Shown here: piece after piece, positions 48,999 to 58,526 of the stretch | Layout: each line of letters starts with the position of its first letter | Position numbering within the stretch: position 1 is the stretch's first letter | Source of the DNA: Photobacterium kishitanii | Lineage (GTDB): Bacteria; Pseudomonadota; Gammaproteobacteria; Enterobacterales; Vibrionaceae | Assembly (NCBI RefSeq): GCF_003026355.1 | Contig: NZ_PYON01000013.1 | Span: 1-64,000 of the forward strand | Direction of reading: 5' to 3' | DNA: 64,000 nucleotides | Translations under genes and position numbers: made by a program | Notes under the pieces: generated by a model | Database searches by the model: none | The model's input: only the letters and a program-made list of their open reading frames with translations | Told to the model about the DNA's origin: nothing

Positions 48999-49610
48999 GT
49001 GAAGCACCTCATAAGCTTTTTTTTGTTCTGTTGTACACTAATTAGCCCGATAGCTAATGCTGAACAAGCTCATTATATTTCTGATAACTTATTTACTTAC
49101 CTACTAAAAGGTCCAGGTAACCAATACCGCATTGTCGGTAGTGTTAATGCTGGCTCACCTGTAACAGTATTAGAAACCAATAAAAACTATAGCCATATTA
49201 CCGATGACCGAGGTCGTAGTGGCTGGGTTGAATCTAAGTTTCTTTCTACCGATGTCGCACTCAAAGAGCGTTTACCGGTTCTAGAAGCTGAACTTACAAC
49301 AGTAAAAGCGCAGCTTGCCGAGGCACTAACAAGTAATAACGCCCAAAATAGCGAACTCAATAAAACGTTGGTTCAACGTAATAGCCAAATTAACCAATTT
49401 GAAACCCGTAATAATCAATTACAAAACGAACTAACGATTGCTCAAGATGAAGTGCGTACTTTACGTGCCAAAATTGATACTCAAAAAGATGACCTGTTGA
49501 TGAGGTGGTTTACTTATGGCGGGCTAGTCGCTGGAGCAGGGTTGTTATTTGGATTACTGTTACCACATATCACACCTCGTCGTCGCAAACGTACCAATGG
49601 CTGGGCGTAA
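48999..49610 (+). CDS. ygiM: SH3-domain membrane protein, YgiM-like
   Basis: A 203-residue TIGR04211-type protein. Signal peptide (MKHLISFFLFCC... cleaved near NAEQ), a bacterial SH3 domain (about 25-85, LLKGPGNQYRIVG and GRSGWVESKFL), a coiled coil (about 90-165) and a C-terminal membrane anchor followed by RRRKR. The start is a GTG at 48999 with AAGGA 7 bases upstream; an earlier in-frame GTG at 48888 lies before the pit terminator. SH3 domains of this kind bind peptidoglycan; role not established. Confidence 0.82.
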   Translation: MKHLISFFLFCCTLISPIANAEQAHYISDNLFTYLLKGPGNQYRIVGSVNAGSPVTVLETNKNYSHITDDRGRSGWVESKFLSTDVALKERLPVLEAELTTVKAQLAEALTSNNAQNSELNKTLVQRNSQINQFETRNNQLQNELTIAQDEVRTLRAKIDTQKDDLLMRWFTYGGLVAGAGLLFGLLLPHITPRRRKRTNGWA

Positions 49611-49642
49611 GCAACCACTTAGTGTTATTTCACGAATCCACC

Positions 49643-49669
49643 AAAAAGGCAGCTAACACATTAGCTGCC
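49643..49669 (-). terminator. Terminator of exeB
   Basis: Perfect 9-bp stem GGCAGCTAA/TTAGCTGCC with a U tract on the minus strand. It lies between convergent ygiM and exeB. Confidence 0.75.
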
Positions 49670-49696
49670 TGTTGATTAATTAATCAGCGGTCACTA

Positions 49697-50638
49697 TTAC
49701 CATTCAGATAGTGCTGGCATACTAAATTGATAGCCGTCAAATGCCAAAATCACATCTCGTGATTCAATTTTTACTAATTTAACCCCTGCCGCTACCATGT
49801 CACCTTGATGACGTTCATGACCATTCACTTTTACCCATCGCTTCGCCGGGGTAGAAGAATAAATATGCTGATTAAAGTTCATTTTAGGTAACTTTCGTTG
49901 CACTGCTGTGGGTAATAAACCAATTGGCGTTACTTGTTTTTTTGCCGCAACGGCCGTTGTTACTGGCACACTATCTCGTTCTACAGCACTACGATCAACA
50001 TCACTATCTTGATATTGCTCACCATCAGTAGCAACTATCGCTGATTTAAGCTTAGCTGCAAGATCTGGAGATAAATCAGATAAATCGAGATTATCTAGCT
50101 TGTAGGGGTCATGAGCCGCTGTTGATGTCTTAGAGACGTGTTTAACGGGATCAATCACCGCCACATCATCATAAGTTGGTCCTAGATTAGAATACTGGTC
50201 ATCATTATCATTTAACGGCGTATTCATCTGAGGTTGCTCTGCTGGAGAGGCAGAATAAAGGCTATCACTGATCGGTAATGGTTCAGTAACCAATTGCGGA
50301 TACGCCATAAACATCACATCAGTATCAGCCTCTACTGGGGCTAATACTGCTTTTTTAGGCGGTGCTAAAACAGCATTAATTGGCATTGATAACGCCACTG
50401 ATGCTGGCTTTGCTATCGCCGCCAATGAATGCTGTTGATACAGCTTATAAGCCACAATCGAAGCCGCGGGCACCAAGGCAATCAAAATTGGTACAATCCA
50501 CTTAGATCGAGATTGTTGTGCTTTAACCGCTCGCATCGGATGCACAATTTTCATCGGTTCACCATTACTGTTCCCTTGGCTTGATTGGGTCGCATTATTT
50601 GCATCTGACTGCTTTAATGCCGTTAATAACTGAGACAT
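49697..50638 (-). CDS. exeB: General secretion pathway protein B
   Basis: A 313-residue GspB/ExeB. Cytoplasmic N-terminus, one membrane segment (47-64), a long Pro/Ala/Asp-rich periplasmic linker, and the conserved C-terminal PDZ-like or GspB domain (LPKMNFNQHIYSSTPAKR, VNGHERHQGD). With ExeA it helps assemble the GspD secretin of the type II secretion system through peptidoglycan. Its ATG overlaps the exeA stop by one base. Confidence 0.9.
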   Translation of the reverse strand: MSQLLTALKQSDANNATQSSQGNSNGEPMKIVHPMRAVKAQQSRSKWIVPILIALVPAASIVAYKLYQQHSLAAIAKPASVALSMPINAVLAPPKKAVLAPVEADTDVMFMAYPQLVTEPLPISDSLYSASPAEQPQMNTPLNDNDDQYSNLGPTYDDVAVIDPVKHVSKTSTAAHDPYKLDNLDLSDLSPDLAAKLKSAIVATDGEQYQDSDVDRSAVERDSVPVTTAVAAKKQVTPIGLLPTAVQRKLPKMNFNQHIYSSTPAKRWVKVNGHERHQGDMVAAGVKLVKIESRDVILAFDGYQFSMPALSEW

Positions 50639-52263
50639 TATGCTTGCTCCGGTTGTAACGTAGGCCCTGGGAAATTAAGGGCTGAATCGAGGATCATCAG
50701 CGTCATTGGCCCGGCAATACCATCAGCTGCAATATCTTGCGAACGCTGAAAACGACGTAATTTATCGAGTACCGTTTGATCAAAATAGCGCACCTGAGGT
50801 CCGTTATCCCCTAAGAAAGTATTCAACTGCTGATTTAGCCATGCCACTCGAGCACCACTTTGACCAAAGCGAATCGTGGTCTTATCACCTAATGGTGGAC
50901 GCCATAGCAAACTAAATTGACCATCCCAACGCGCTTCAAACCATGCAGGTGTAACTGAAATACGTTGATGATCCAATAGCAATTCAATCCGATCATCAGT
51001 AATGGCATAAACCACCGCATAGAACGGCTGTTGCTGGCCATCTTTTAAAGTCACGATCACAGGTCGATTAATCAGTCCTAGCCGAGCTAAGGTGGTTGAC
51101 CCAGAAAAACAGGTTAGTGCAATTCGAGAACTGGTCGCGCAAGTCGCTTGATTTAATGCTGTATCAAAACCCCATAATTGATACAAACTCTGCATCGCAT
51201 TACGTTGCTGACGGCTATCATTAATAACCTCAGCTAAACGTGACTCAACGCTCGTCGTAGTCGTCGCTGCAACAGGAGTTATTGTTTTTGCAGCAGCTGA
51301 AACTTGAGCGCTTGCTGTCGTTAATTTTAATGGTTGTGACAAACTCGATGGTGGCCAATATTGCCATGCTACGGTTGCCATCACGCCACATAATGTCGCC
51401 GCAATGGTCCAAGGTAACCATGAAGCTGTAGAACGAGGAGCGGCAGTGGACGGTATTTGCCAACTTAAAATATCTTCACAAGCCTGAATAGCCATCGTTT
51501 TAGTAACGCTATGCGTCCCGCCCTGACACGCTAACTGCATTGACTTATCACATACCAAGTTGATTAACCTCGGTACACCTTGAGTTTGTTTGGCGATATA
51601 GCTGATTACATTGGCATTAAATACTGGATAGAGGCAATCAACCGCACTTAAACGATAATGAATATACTCACTCACTTCAGTTTCAGTCAATGGGAGTAAA
51701 TGGTAGCGGGAAGTAATACGTTGGGCTAATTGGCGTAACCGCTCTTGCTGTAACAATTGCTGTAATTCAGGCTGGCCAATTAACACTACCTTTAATAATT
51801 TACGACTGTCCGTTTCTAGATTAGTCAGCAAGCGTAATTGTTCTAGCACGTCGGGCATTAAATGCTGAGCTTCATCAACTAATAGTAATGTCTGTCGACC
51901 CGCAGCATGATTAGCAATCAGATGCTGATAAATAATATCGGTTAATTGCTTAAAACTCGCCTCATCACGATAACTTAAGCCTAATTCATCACAAATAGTC
52001 GCTAATAAATCATGGGATGACAGCGCTGGATTTAAAATAACAGCGACTTGTGCTTGCTGTGGTAACCGCGAAATCATTGCCCGCAGCACTGTGGTTTTGC
52101 CCGTTCCAACCTCGCCAGTTAATAACCCAAAGCCGCCACCATCAGTTAACCCGGACAACATATGAGTTAACGCCTCTCGATGACGCTCGCTGAGATAAAG
52201 AAAACGGGCACTTGGCACAATTGAAAATGGTGCTTCGGTTATGCCAAAAAAATCTTGGTACAT
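50638..52263 (-). CDS. exeA: General secretion pathway ATPase ExeA
   Basis: A 541-residue AAA+ protein. Walker A is GEVGTGKT (50-57), Walker B LLLVDE (126-131); a membrane segment lies near 283-303 and the periplasmic part ends with a peptidoglycan-binding domain (about 475-530; DKLRRFQRSQDIAADGIAG). With ExeB it remodels peptidoglycan to place the type II secretin. The rest of the system is not in this window. The start codon is ATG at 52263. Confidence 0.93.
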   Translation of the reverse strand: MYQDFFGITEAPFSIVPSARFLYLSERHREALTHMLSGLTDGGGFGLLTGEVGTGKTTVLRAMISRLPQQAQVAVILNPALSSHDLLATICDELGLSYRDEASFKQLTDIIYQHLIANHAAGRQTLLLVDEAQHLMPDVLEQLRLLTNLETDSRKLLKVVLIGQPELQQLLQQERLRQLAQRITSRYHLLPLTETEVSEYIHYRLSAVDCLYPVFNANVISYIAKQTQGVPRLINLVCDKSMQLACQGGTHSVTKTMAIQACEDILSWQIPSTAAPRSTASWLPWTIAATLCGVMATVAWQYWPPSSLSQPLKLTTASAQVSAAAKTITPVAATTTTSVESRLAEVINDSRQQRNAMQSLYQLWGFDTALNQATCATSSRIALTCFSGSTTLARLGLINRPVIVTLKDGQQQPFYAVVYAITDDRIELLLDHQRISVTPAWFEARWDGQFSLLWRPPLGDKTTIRFGQSGARVAWLNQQLNTFLGDNGPQVRYFDQTVLDKLRRFQRSQDIAADGIAGPMTLMILDSALNFPGPTLQPEQA

Positions 52264-52458
52264 ATATATACTCTGATACTTAAGTTATGTATGGATAAAT
52301 TGTCGACACTATCGATAAGCGCATTCAGTAACAGCATCGACAAAATCAGCAACAGTATAAATCGCGAAATACTGACAAACTCTCATTGCGAATCGATCTT
52401 TGCTATCATGATGCTAAATAAATCAGTGTATATTGGTTAACAAAATAATACCGATTAA

Positions 52459-52479
52459 CATTATCATGATGTGATAATG
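52459..52479. promoter_or_regulatory. Perfect dyad in the exeA-cca gap
   Basis: CATTATCA-TGATG-TGATAATG, 57 bp before cca and 196 bp before exeA. Rough likeness to Fur-type ATTATC repeats, but with inverted order and wrong spacing; regulator unknown. Confidence 0.35.
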
Positions 52480-52535
52480 GTGATTTTTATTGTGATCTAC
52501 AACTATTAACCCCTGCGGTATTTAAGGAGTCTTCA

Positions 52536-53771
52536 TTGCAAACCTATCTTGTCGGCGGTGCTGTTCGCGATACCTTATTAGGCTTACCCACAACAGATCA
52601 AGACTGGGTGGTTGTGGGAACAACCCCTGCCATGATGCTTGATTTAGGTTATGAACAAATTGGCAATGATTTCCCCGTTTTTCTTCACCCTCAAACCAAA
52701 CAAGAATATGCCCTAGCACGTACTGAACGTAAATCAGGCCATGGTTATACTGGCTTTACCTGTTATGCCGCCCCCGATGTTACTCTCGAACAAGATCTAT
52801 TACGACGAGATTTAACCATCAACGCGATTGCGCAAGATCAACACGGGCAGTTAATCGATCCTTACTCAGGTCAATATGATTTAGAACATAAAATCCTACG
52901 TCATGTATCACCAGCATTTAGCGAAGATCCCTTGCGGGTATTGCGAGTTGCACGCTTTGCTGCTCGTTTTGCTCATCTGGGTTTTACCATCGCAGCTGAA
53001 ACCATGGCATTAATGCAAGAGATTGTTATCAGTGGTGAATTATCAAATTTGACCCCAGAACGAGTTTGGAAAGAATGGCAAAAATCACTCTCAACTCAAG
53101 ATCCTCAAATATTTTTAACCGTATTGCGCCAATGTGGTGCATTAGCGGTGATCATGCCTGAAATCGATGCTTTATTTGGGGTACCACAACCCGCTAAATG
53201 GCATCCTGAAATCGACTGTGGTATCCATACACTCTTAGTTGCTAAACAAGCAGCATTGCTCAGTGACAATACGATTATTCGTTTTACAGCCCAAGTACAT
53301 GATCTCGGTAAGGCACTATCACCTAAAGATGATTTACCCCACCATAAAACCCATTGCCGTGATGGGATTAAACCAATCAAACAGCTATGCCAACGACTTA
53401 AAGTTCCCAATGACTACCGTGATCTCGCACTACTAGTATGCGCTCAACATACTAAAATCCACCATGCACAAGAAATGCGAGCGAGTACGTTTATTACTAT
53501 TTTTGATCAAATCGATGGCTGGCGAAAACCAGAACGTATTGCACAACTAGCAATATGTTGTCGTGCAGATGCTCGAGGTCGTCAAGGTTTAGAAGAGACT
53601 GCATATCCCCAGGCTGATATCGTTATTGCCGTTTTTGATATTGCGCAAGCTGTATCCGTAAAACCGATCATTGCCGCAGGTTTTACTGGGGCGGATATCA
53701 AACATCAACTGACTCAAGCGCGTATTCAAGCCGTCGATGAATACTTACAATCGATTCGAACCTCATCTTGA
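52536..53771 (+). CDS. cca: CCA-adding tRNA nucleotidyltransferase
   Basis: A 411-residue multifunctional Cca (E. coli 412) that adds or repairs tRNA 3' CCA ends. [10 protein letters not shown] (7-16) and DWVVVG with the metal-binding residues start the head domain; RRDLTINA follows; an HD phosphatase/phosphodiesterase domain has HDLGKAL. The start is TTG at 52536, with AAGGAG 6 bases upstream and a family-typical [12 protein letters not shown]; no ATG is available. Confidence 0.96.
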   Translation: MQTYLVGGAVRDTLLGLPTTDQDWVVVGTTPAMMLDLGYEQIGNDFPVFLHPQTKQEYALARTERKSGHGYTGFTCYAAPDVTLEQDLLRRDLTINAIAQDQHGQLIDPYSGQYDLEHKILRHVSPAFSEDPLRVLRVARFAARFAHLGFTIAAETMALMQEIVISGELSNLTPERVWKEWQKSLSTQDPQIFLTVLRQCGALAVIMPEIDALFGVPQPAKWHPEIDCGIHTLLVAKQAALLSDNTIIRFTAQVHDLGKALSPKDDLPHHKTHCRDGIKPIKQLCQRLKVPNDYRDLALLVCAQHTKIHHAQEMRASTFITIFDQIDGWRKPERIAQLAICCRADARGRQGLEETAYPQADIVIAVFDIAQAVSVKPIIAAGFTGADIKHQLTQARIQAVDEYLQSIRTSS

Positions 53772-53775
53772 TCCA

Positions 53776-53806
53776 CAAAAAAGCCGACATACTGTCGGCT
53801 TTTTTG
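53776..53806. terminator. Bidirectional terminator, cca / uppP
   Basis: AAGCCGACA/TGTCGGCTT (53781-53801) with loop TAC, A run before and T run after. Confidence 0.9.
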
Positions 53807-53823
53807 TAAGGCGCTTATTGTGA

Positions 53824-54627
53824 TTATTTAGCCCATAAAAATAGGAATAAACCAACACCTAAAATTAAACGATAGATAACAAATGGTGTCATTCCTAAAC
53901 GGGTTACTAACTTTAAGAACACGTGGATACAGGCATATGCACTAACAAACGACACCGCGATACCAATACTAAGGTTACTAATATCAATTGGCTCAGTCCC
54001 TGTTACTAGCTTAAGACCTAAGTAACCACCAGCAAGAAGAATGATCGGAATCGACATTAAGAATGAGAACCGTGCTGCCGCTTCACGTGTAAAGCCTAAA
54101 TATAATGCTGCCGTCATGGTTGCGCCTGAACGAGACGTACCTGGAATGATAGCTGCTGCTTGTGCTAAACCGATTAGCACTGCACTTTTCCATGTGGTTT
54201 GATATTCATTGTCTGTTTGCTTAGCGTGTTTATCAACCCACCATAGCAACAAACCAAAAATGATTGTCGTACAAGCAATAACCCATGCTGAACGTAAATA
54301 CATTTCAATAAAGTCTTTCATCAACAGGCCAAAAATACAGGCAGGAATAGTTGAGATAACAATCATCCATGCCAATTTCGATTCAGCATTATGTTGACGC
54401 TTAAAAATTGAAGCTAGCCACGCACCAAGTAATGTAACGACTTCTTTACGGAAATAAATCATTACCGCTAATAGCGTTCCTACATGCACTGCAACATCAA
54501 ATGCCAGCCCCTGATCAGGCCAACCCAGTATTTCTGAAGGTAAAATAAGATGGGCTGAGCTTGATACAGGTAAAAATTCTGTTAATCCCTGTAACAGGGC
54601 AAGCATAATCGCTTCAAAGTGACTCAT
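53824..54627 (-). CDS. uppP: Undecaprenyl-diphosphatase UppP
   Basis: A 267-residue BacA-type polytopic membrane enzyme that dephosphorylates undecaprenyl pyrophosphate to recycle the cell-wall lipid carrier; overproduction gives bacitracin tolerance. The two signature loops are [12 protein letters not shown] (with the catalytic Glu/Ser) and [11 protein letters not shown]. Eight or so membrane segments. E. coli has it at the same place after cca. Confidence 0.97.
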   Translation of the reverse strand: MSHFEAIMLALLQGLTEFLPVSSSAHLILPSEILGWPDQGLAFDVAVHVGTLLAVMIYFRKEVVTLLGAWLASIFKRQHNAESKLAWMIVISTIPACIFGLLMKDFIEMYLRSAWVIACTTIIFGLLLWWVDKHAKQTDNEYQTTWKSAVLIGLAQAAAIIPGTSRSGATMTAALYLGFTREAAARFSFLMSIPIILLAGGYLGLKLVTGTEPIDISNLSIGIAVSFVSAYACIHVFLKLVTRLGMTPFVIYRLILGVGLFLFLWAK

Positions 54628-54683
54628 TCATTATCCTTAATTTATATTATTAACTATCAATACAAGTAATAACTTACTCAAGA

Positions 54684-55157
54684 TTATTCAACAGGCCATA
54701 GTTGCTGTTGAGGTGAAAATTTTTGCCATAATTCAGCAATCGTTTGTTGCTGCCCAGGAATAACTAACTCAGGACATAACTCGCTCATCGGCCACAAGAC
54801 AAAGGCAAATTTATACAAATCAGAGCGTGGTAACTTCGGCGAACATTCACTGATCACATCACCATAAAGTAAAATATCAAGATCAATGGTACGACTTTGA
54901 TTTTTAGTCGCATTCTCAGGTCGCCCGAGTTGGCGCTCAATCGCTTTTAACGACTGTTGCAGCGTAGCTAATGATAGTGATGTTTTTATTTCAACCACAC
55001 TATTAAAAAAATTATCGCCATCAAAACCAACCGGTTCAGCTTCAAACACACGTGACATCCGCCATGACGTTGCCAGCTGCGCAACTGCAGCGACGCCTGC
55101 CGGTAAATAATGTTCACGCTCAACATTGCTGCCAATGCTGATATAAGCGGTGATCAC
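54684..55157 (-). CDS. folK: 6-hydroxymethyl-7,8-dihydropterin pyrophosphokinase
   Basis: A 157-residue HPPK that transfers pyrophosphate from ATP to the dihydropterin in folate synthesis. ISIGSNVEREHYL opens it; SRTIDLDILLYGD is the signature. Its ATG overlaps the folB stop by one base, so the two successive folate enzymes are coupled. In E. coli folK is elsewhere, beside pcnB; a second folK may therefore exist outside this window. Confidence 0.95.
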   Translation of the reverse strand: MITAYISIGSNVEREHYLPAGVAAVAQLATSWRMSRVFEAEPVGFDGDNFFNSVVEIKTSLSLATLQQSLKAIERQLGRPENATKNQSRTIDLDILLYGDVISECSPKLPRSDLYKFAFVLWPMSELCPELVIPGQQQTIAELWQKFSPQQQLWPVE

Positions 55158-55510
55158 TACTTAAGACCTCGTTCAATTTGCACCCCAACCCCGCGAGCAT
55201 TAGCTATAGCACCTGGTTTAGTGACTCGCACTTTAATCCATGGCACTGCAAAACGAGTCATAATTAAATTGGCAATATCTTCAGCCACCCGCTCAACTAA
55301 CAAAAAACGGCCTTGAGTAATATGCTCAGTAACCGCTGAACTTACCGTCGAATAATCTAACGCTAAATTAACGTCGTCAGTTGCTGCCGCAGGACGATTA
55401 TCGTGAGCCATCTCCAAATCCAACACTAATTTTTGCTTGATTTGTTGTTCCCAGTCATACACTCCAATAGTGGCGATAACTTCAAGTTGTTCTATAAATA
55501 CCGTATCCAT
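55157..55510 (-). CDS. folB: Dihydroneopterin aldolase
   Basis: A 117-residue aldolase/epimerase that gives the substrate of FolK. IGVYDWEQQIKQKLVLDLEM and LALDYSTVSSAVTEHI are family blocks; the active Glu/Lys lie in LLVERVAEDIA and KVRVTKPGAI. It is upstream of folK, divergent from plsY as in E. coli. Confidence 0.95.
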   Translation of the reverse strand: MDTVFIEQLEVIATIGVYDWEQQIKQKLVLDLEMAHDNRPAAATDDVNLALDYSTVSSAVTEHITQGRFLLVERVAEDIANLIMTRFAVPWIKVRVTKPGAIANARGVGVQIERGLK

Positions 55511-55661
55511 ATTTAATCGCTAATTTTGTTAGAGGTCGGATACCTAATACACACAAAAACGCGTATTATCAGGCTATATAAGCTAGCGTTAATAAATGCT
55601 AACAGGTCAATAATACACTCAATGTTGACCATAATCGTGACTATATCACAGCCATAAACAC

Positions 55662-55677
55662 GCTGATATTTATCAGC
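55662..55677. promoter_or_regulatory. Dyad in the folB-plsY gap
   Basis: GCTGATA-TT-TATCAGC, a perfect 7-bp repeat with 2-bp spacer about 85 bp before plsY. Possible operator; no known match. Confidence 0.3.
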
Positions 55678-55760
55678 TGCAATATTAATAAAGATAAGAT
55701 CTAGCTAACATTTACTATCGATACATAGCACAACTTAACTTTAAATAATCGGGATATTGG

Positions 55761-56375
55761 ATGACACCATTAGCGTTACTGATGATCATTGCTGCCTATT
55801 TATTAGGATCAATTTCCAGTGCAGTGTTAATTTCAAAACTGTACCATTTCCCTGATCCTCGAACTCATGGTTCACATAATCCAGGTGCGACCAATGTACT
55901 TCGCCTCGGCGGCAAAGTTGCAGCAACATTAGTTCTTGTTGCTGATATTCTCAAAGGCATGATCCCAGTATGGTTAAGTTATTTTTTTGGCTTAAACCCA
56001 TTTCTGTTAGGCATTATCGGCATTGCTGCTTGTCTGGGTCATATCTATCCGATTTTCTTTCATTTCCAAGGTGGCAAAGGCGTCGCAACTGCGCTTGGTG
56101 CATTAGCACCTATCGGTTGGGATCTTAGCGGTAGCTTAATTAGTATCTGGATATTAGCATTAGCACTAACAGGCTACTCTTCACTAGCATCTTTAATCAC
56201 TGCCTTGGCTGCACCACTGATGACATGGATGGTAAAACCTGAATACACCATGCCAGTTTCAATGCTTTCTTGCTTAATTATCTTCCGCCATCAGGACAAC
56301 ATTCGCCGTTTACTCGATGGCGACGAAACTAAAATATGGCAGAAATTTGCCCGAAAAAGTAACGAAAAGCAATAA
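55761..56375 (+). CDS. plsY: Glycerol-3-phosphate acyltransferase PlsY
   Basis: A 204-residue membrane acyltransferase that uses acyl-phosphate to make lysophosphatidic acid, the substrate of plsC (also in this window). Conserved loops: [48 protein letters not shown] (first 20 residues of that block). About five membrane segments. Confidence 0.95.
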   Translation: MTPLALLMIIAAYLLGSISSAVLISKLYHFPDPRTHGSHNPGATNVLRLGGKVAATLVLVADILKGMIPVWLSYFFGLNPFLLGIIGIAACLGHIYPIFFHFQGGKGVATALGALAPIGWDLSGSLISIWILALALTGYSSLASLITALAAPLMTWMVKPEYTMPVSMLSCLIIFRHQDNIRRLLDGDETKIWQKFARKSNEKQ

Positions 56376-56383
56376 AAATGCAT

Positions 56384-56415
56384 AAAAAAAGCGAGAACAT
56401 TGATTCTCGCTTTTT
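56384..56415. terminator. Bidirectional terminator, plsY / tsaD
   Basis: GCGAGAA/TTCTCGC stem with loop CATTGA, seven A before, five T after. Confidence 0.88.
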
Positions 56416-56439
56416 GTTTCAATTAACACATAACCGCTA

Positions 56440-57456
56440 TTAAGCAACAGGCTTCAGTTGATCGATCGGCCAACGTGGATAAACCTTAACGCCAAGATCC
56501 ATTAATTCATTATTTTTCAAACGTTGCATACCAGCATAAGCAATCATAGCGCCATTATCTGTACAGAATTCAGTACGCGGATAAAACACTTCACCGTGCA
56601 TGCCTTTCATCAAGGTTTCAAGTTGCTGGCGTAATGATTTATTAGCACTTACACCACCGGCAATCACCAAGCGTTTATAACCGGTTTGCTTCAATGCTCG
56701 CTTACACTTAATGGCTAAAGTATCTACCACTGCTTCTTGAAATGCATAAGCAATATCAGCACGTGTCTGTGGATCATCATCATTGCCACGAATAGTATTG
56801 GCAGCAAATGTCTTCAAACCCGAAAAACTAAAATCAAGCCCTGGGCGGTCCGTCATTGGACGCGGGAACTTAAATCTGCCTGGAGTGCCCTGTTCTGCCA
56901 TTTTGGACAATAGCGGGCCTCCTGGGTAATCTAAACCCATCATCTTAGCCGTTTTATCAAATGCTTCACCCGCCGCATCATCAACTGATTCACCAAGGAT
57001 TTGATAATCACCAATACCACGTACATCAACCATCATGGTGTGTCCACCAGAGACAAGCAGTGCTACGAATGGAAATTCAGGCGCATTATCTTCCAACATG
57101 GGTGCCAATAAATGGCCTTCCATGTGGTGTACAGCCACTGCCGGTAAATCCCATGCATACGCAAGGCTACGACCGATTGTCGCACCGACCAATAACGCCC
57201 CAACAAGACCAGGACCAGCGGTGTAAGCAACGCCATCAAGATCGTCAGGGGTTAAGCCCGCAGCGGCTAATGTTGCAGTAATTAATGGAATGGTTTTTTT
57301 AACATGATCGCGTGATGCTAACTCTGGCACCACACCGCCGTAATCGGCATGTAACTTTACTTGACTGTAAAGTTCATGTGCCAATAAGCCTTTTTCATCA
57401 TCAAAAATTGCGATACCTGTTTCATCACAGGAGGTCTCAATGCCCAATATACGCAT
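56440..57456 (-). CDS. tsaD: tRNA t6A transferase subunit TsaD
   Basis: A 338-residue Kae1/YgjD ATPase that, with TsaB and TsaE, adds threonylcarbamoyl to A37 of ANN-decoding tRNAs. [10 protein letters not shown] opens it; the metal His pair is in HHMEGH and the LVSGGHTMM and late [10 protein letters not shown] blocks are typical. The ATG at 57456 has GAGG 5-6 bases upstream and gives a normal length; the frame is open another 55 codons upstream, but into the rpsU control region. Confidence 0.97.
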   Translation of the reverse strand: MRILGIETSCDETGIAIFDDEKGLLAHELYSQVKLHADYGGVVPELASRDHVKKTIPLITATLAAAGLTPDDLDGVAYTAGPGLVGALLVGATIGRSLAYAWDLPAVAVHHMEGHLLAPMLEDNAPEFPFVALLVSGGHTMMVDVRGIGDYQILGESVDDAAGEAFDKTAKMMGLDYPGGPLLSKMAEQGTPGRFKFPRPMTDRPGLDFSFSGLKTFAANTIRGNDDDPQTRADIAYAFQEAVVDTLAIKCKRALKQTGYKRLVIAGGVSANKSLRQQLETLMKGMHGEVFYPRTEFCTDNGAMIAYAGMQRLKNNELMDLGVKVYPRWPIDQLKPVA

Positions 57457-57604
57457 AACAGCCTCTATACTATTCGGTGATCCAATATAAAAAATCAGTC
57501 TAGTTTCAATAACAACCGATAATTCACATAGGTTTGTAAGGGGGTAATTGAGTGCCATGTTACCGCTGTTAACACAAATTAACCAGTTCATAGGCGTAGA
57601 ATGC

Positions 57605-57634
57605 TTTACAAATACCCCCAAATCAGATTAGAAT
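57605..57634 (+). promoter_or_regulatory. rpsU operon promoter
   Basis: TTTACA (57605-57610), 18-bp spacer, TAGAAT (57629-57634); start near 57641. It lies in the short gap divergent to tsaD, as in E. coli. Confidence 0.55.
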
Positions 57635-57704
57635 TTCGCACCATTTTAATCGACTGACACTTTGACGTCAGTATTAAACCGAATCACTCTGAGGTGAGTA
57701 TTAC

Positions 57705-57920
57705 ATGCCAGTAATCAAAGTACGTGAAAACGAACCGTTTGACGTAGCACTACGTCGTTTCAAGCGCTCTTGCGAAAAAGCAGGTATCCTTTCTGAAGTT
57801 CGTCGTCGTGAGCACTTCGAAAAGCCAACAACTGTACGTAAGCGTGCTAAAGCAGCGGCAGTTAAGCGTCACCTGAAGAAATTGGCTCGCGAAAACGCGC
57901 GTCGCGTTCGTCTGTACTAA
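57705..57920 (+). CDS. rpsU: 30S ribosomal protein bS21
   Basis: A 71-residue very basic protein, full length, that helps 30S subunits bind initiation regions. [20 protein letters not shown] and the Arg/Lys-rich C-terminus ending VRLY are standard. The ribosome site GAGGTGAG lies 9 bases upstream of the ATG. It is first gene of the macromolecular synthesis operon. Confidence 0.99.
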   Translation: MPVIKVRENEPFDVALRRFKRSCEKAGILSEVRRREHFEKPTTVRKRAKAAAVKRHLKKLARENARRVRLY

Positions 57921-57951
57921 TCGTTAGATTATAAAACAGAAGGATCGCGTA

Positions 57952-58395
57952 ATGACTCTTATTGAACGCCTAAAAAGCGAACAAATAGCGGCGATGAAGG
58001 CGAAGAATAAACCTCGTCTTGGTGCCATCCGTTTGGTGCTTGCTGCAATTAAACAACGCGAAGTTGACGAAAAGATCACTCTTTCCGACGACGACGTGTT
58101 AGTAGTGTTGACCAAAATGGTGAAACAACGTCGTGACTCTGTAGCACAATATGAAGCTGCAGGCCGTCAAGATCTTGCTGATGTTGAACATGCTGAAATC
58201 AGTGTTCTTGCAGAATTTATGCCTCAACCATTAAGTGAAGATGAAATCTCTGCTCTGATGGATGAAGCTATCGCTGCAACTGGTGCTGTCAACATGCAAG
58301 ATATGGGCAAGGTCATGGGCGTACTGAAACCGCAAATTCAGGGTCGTGCCGATATGGGGATTGTTAGCAAGCTGGTGAAAATCAAGCTAGGTTAA
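57952..58395 (+). CDS. GatB/YqeY domain protein
   Basis: A 147-residue YqeY-family protein, related to the tRNA-binding tail of the amidotransferase subunit GatB; exact role unknown. LKSEQIAAMKAKNKPRLGAI and SVLAEFMPQPLSEDEI are family blocks. It is inserted between rpsU and dnaG; E. coli lacks this gene there. Start ATG follows AGAAGG. Confidence 0.93.
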   Translation: MTLIERLKSEQIAAMKAKNKPRLGAIRLVLAAIKQREVDEKITLSDDDVLVVLTKMVKQRRDSVAQYEAAGRQDLADVEHAEISVLAEFMPQPLSEDEISALMDEAIAATGAVNMQDMGKVMGVLKPQIQGRADMGIVSKLVKIKLG

Positions 58396-58415
58396 TCACT
58401 CCTCTTATTCTGCAA

Positions 58416-58452
58416 CAAGCCGTGCTATTCTTTCGGAATGCGCGGCTTGTTT
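58416..58452 (+). terminator. Internal terminator between yqeY and dnaG
   Basis: CAAGCCG (58416-58422) pairs with CGGCTTG (58443-58449), with an inner stem of about seven more pairs and one bulge, then TTTG. It likely limits dnaG-rpoD expression relative to rpsU, as the T1 terminator does in E. coli. Confidence 0.6.
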
Positions 58453-58526
58453 GTATCTGACAATCCTCACTTTAACGGTGTTACCGTTACACTCTTTTTG
58501 ACTAACTCTAGGTTGTTTACTTTGTT

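Noticed and set aside
55636..55652. CRP site in the folB-plsY gap
   Set aside because: GTGA and TCAC are separated by 5 bases and not 6 in the required phase.
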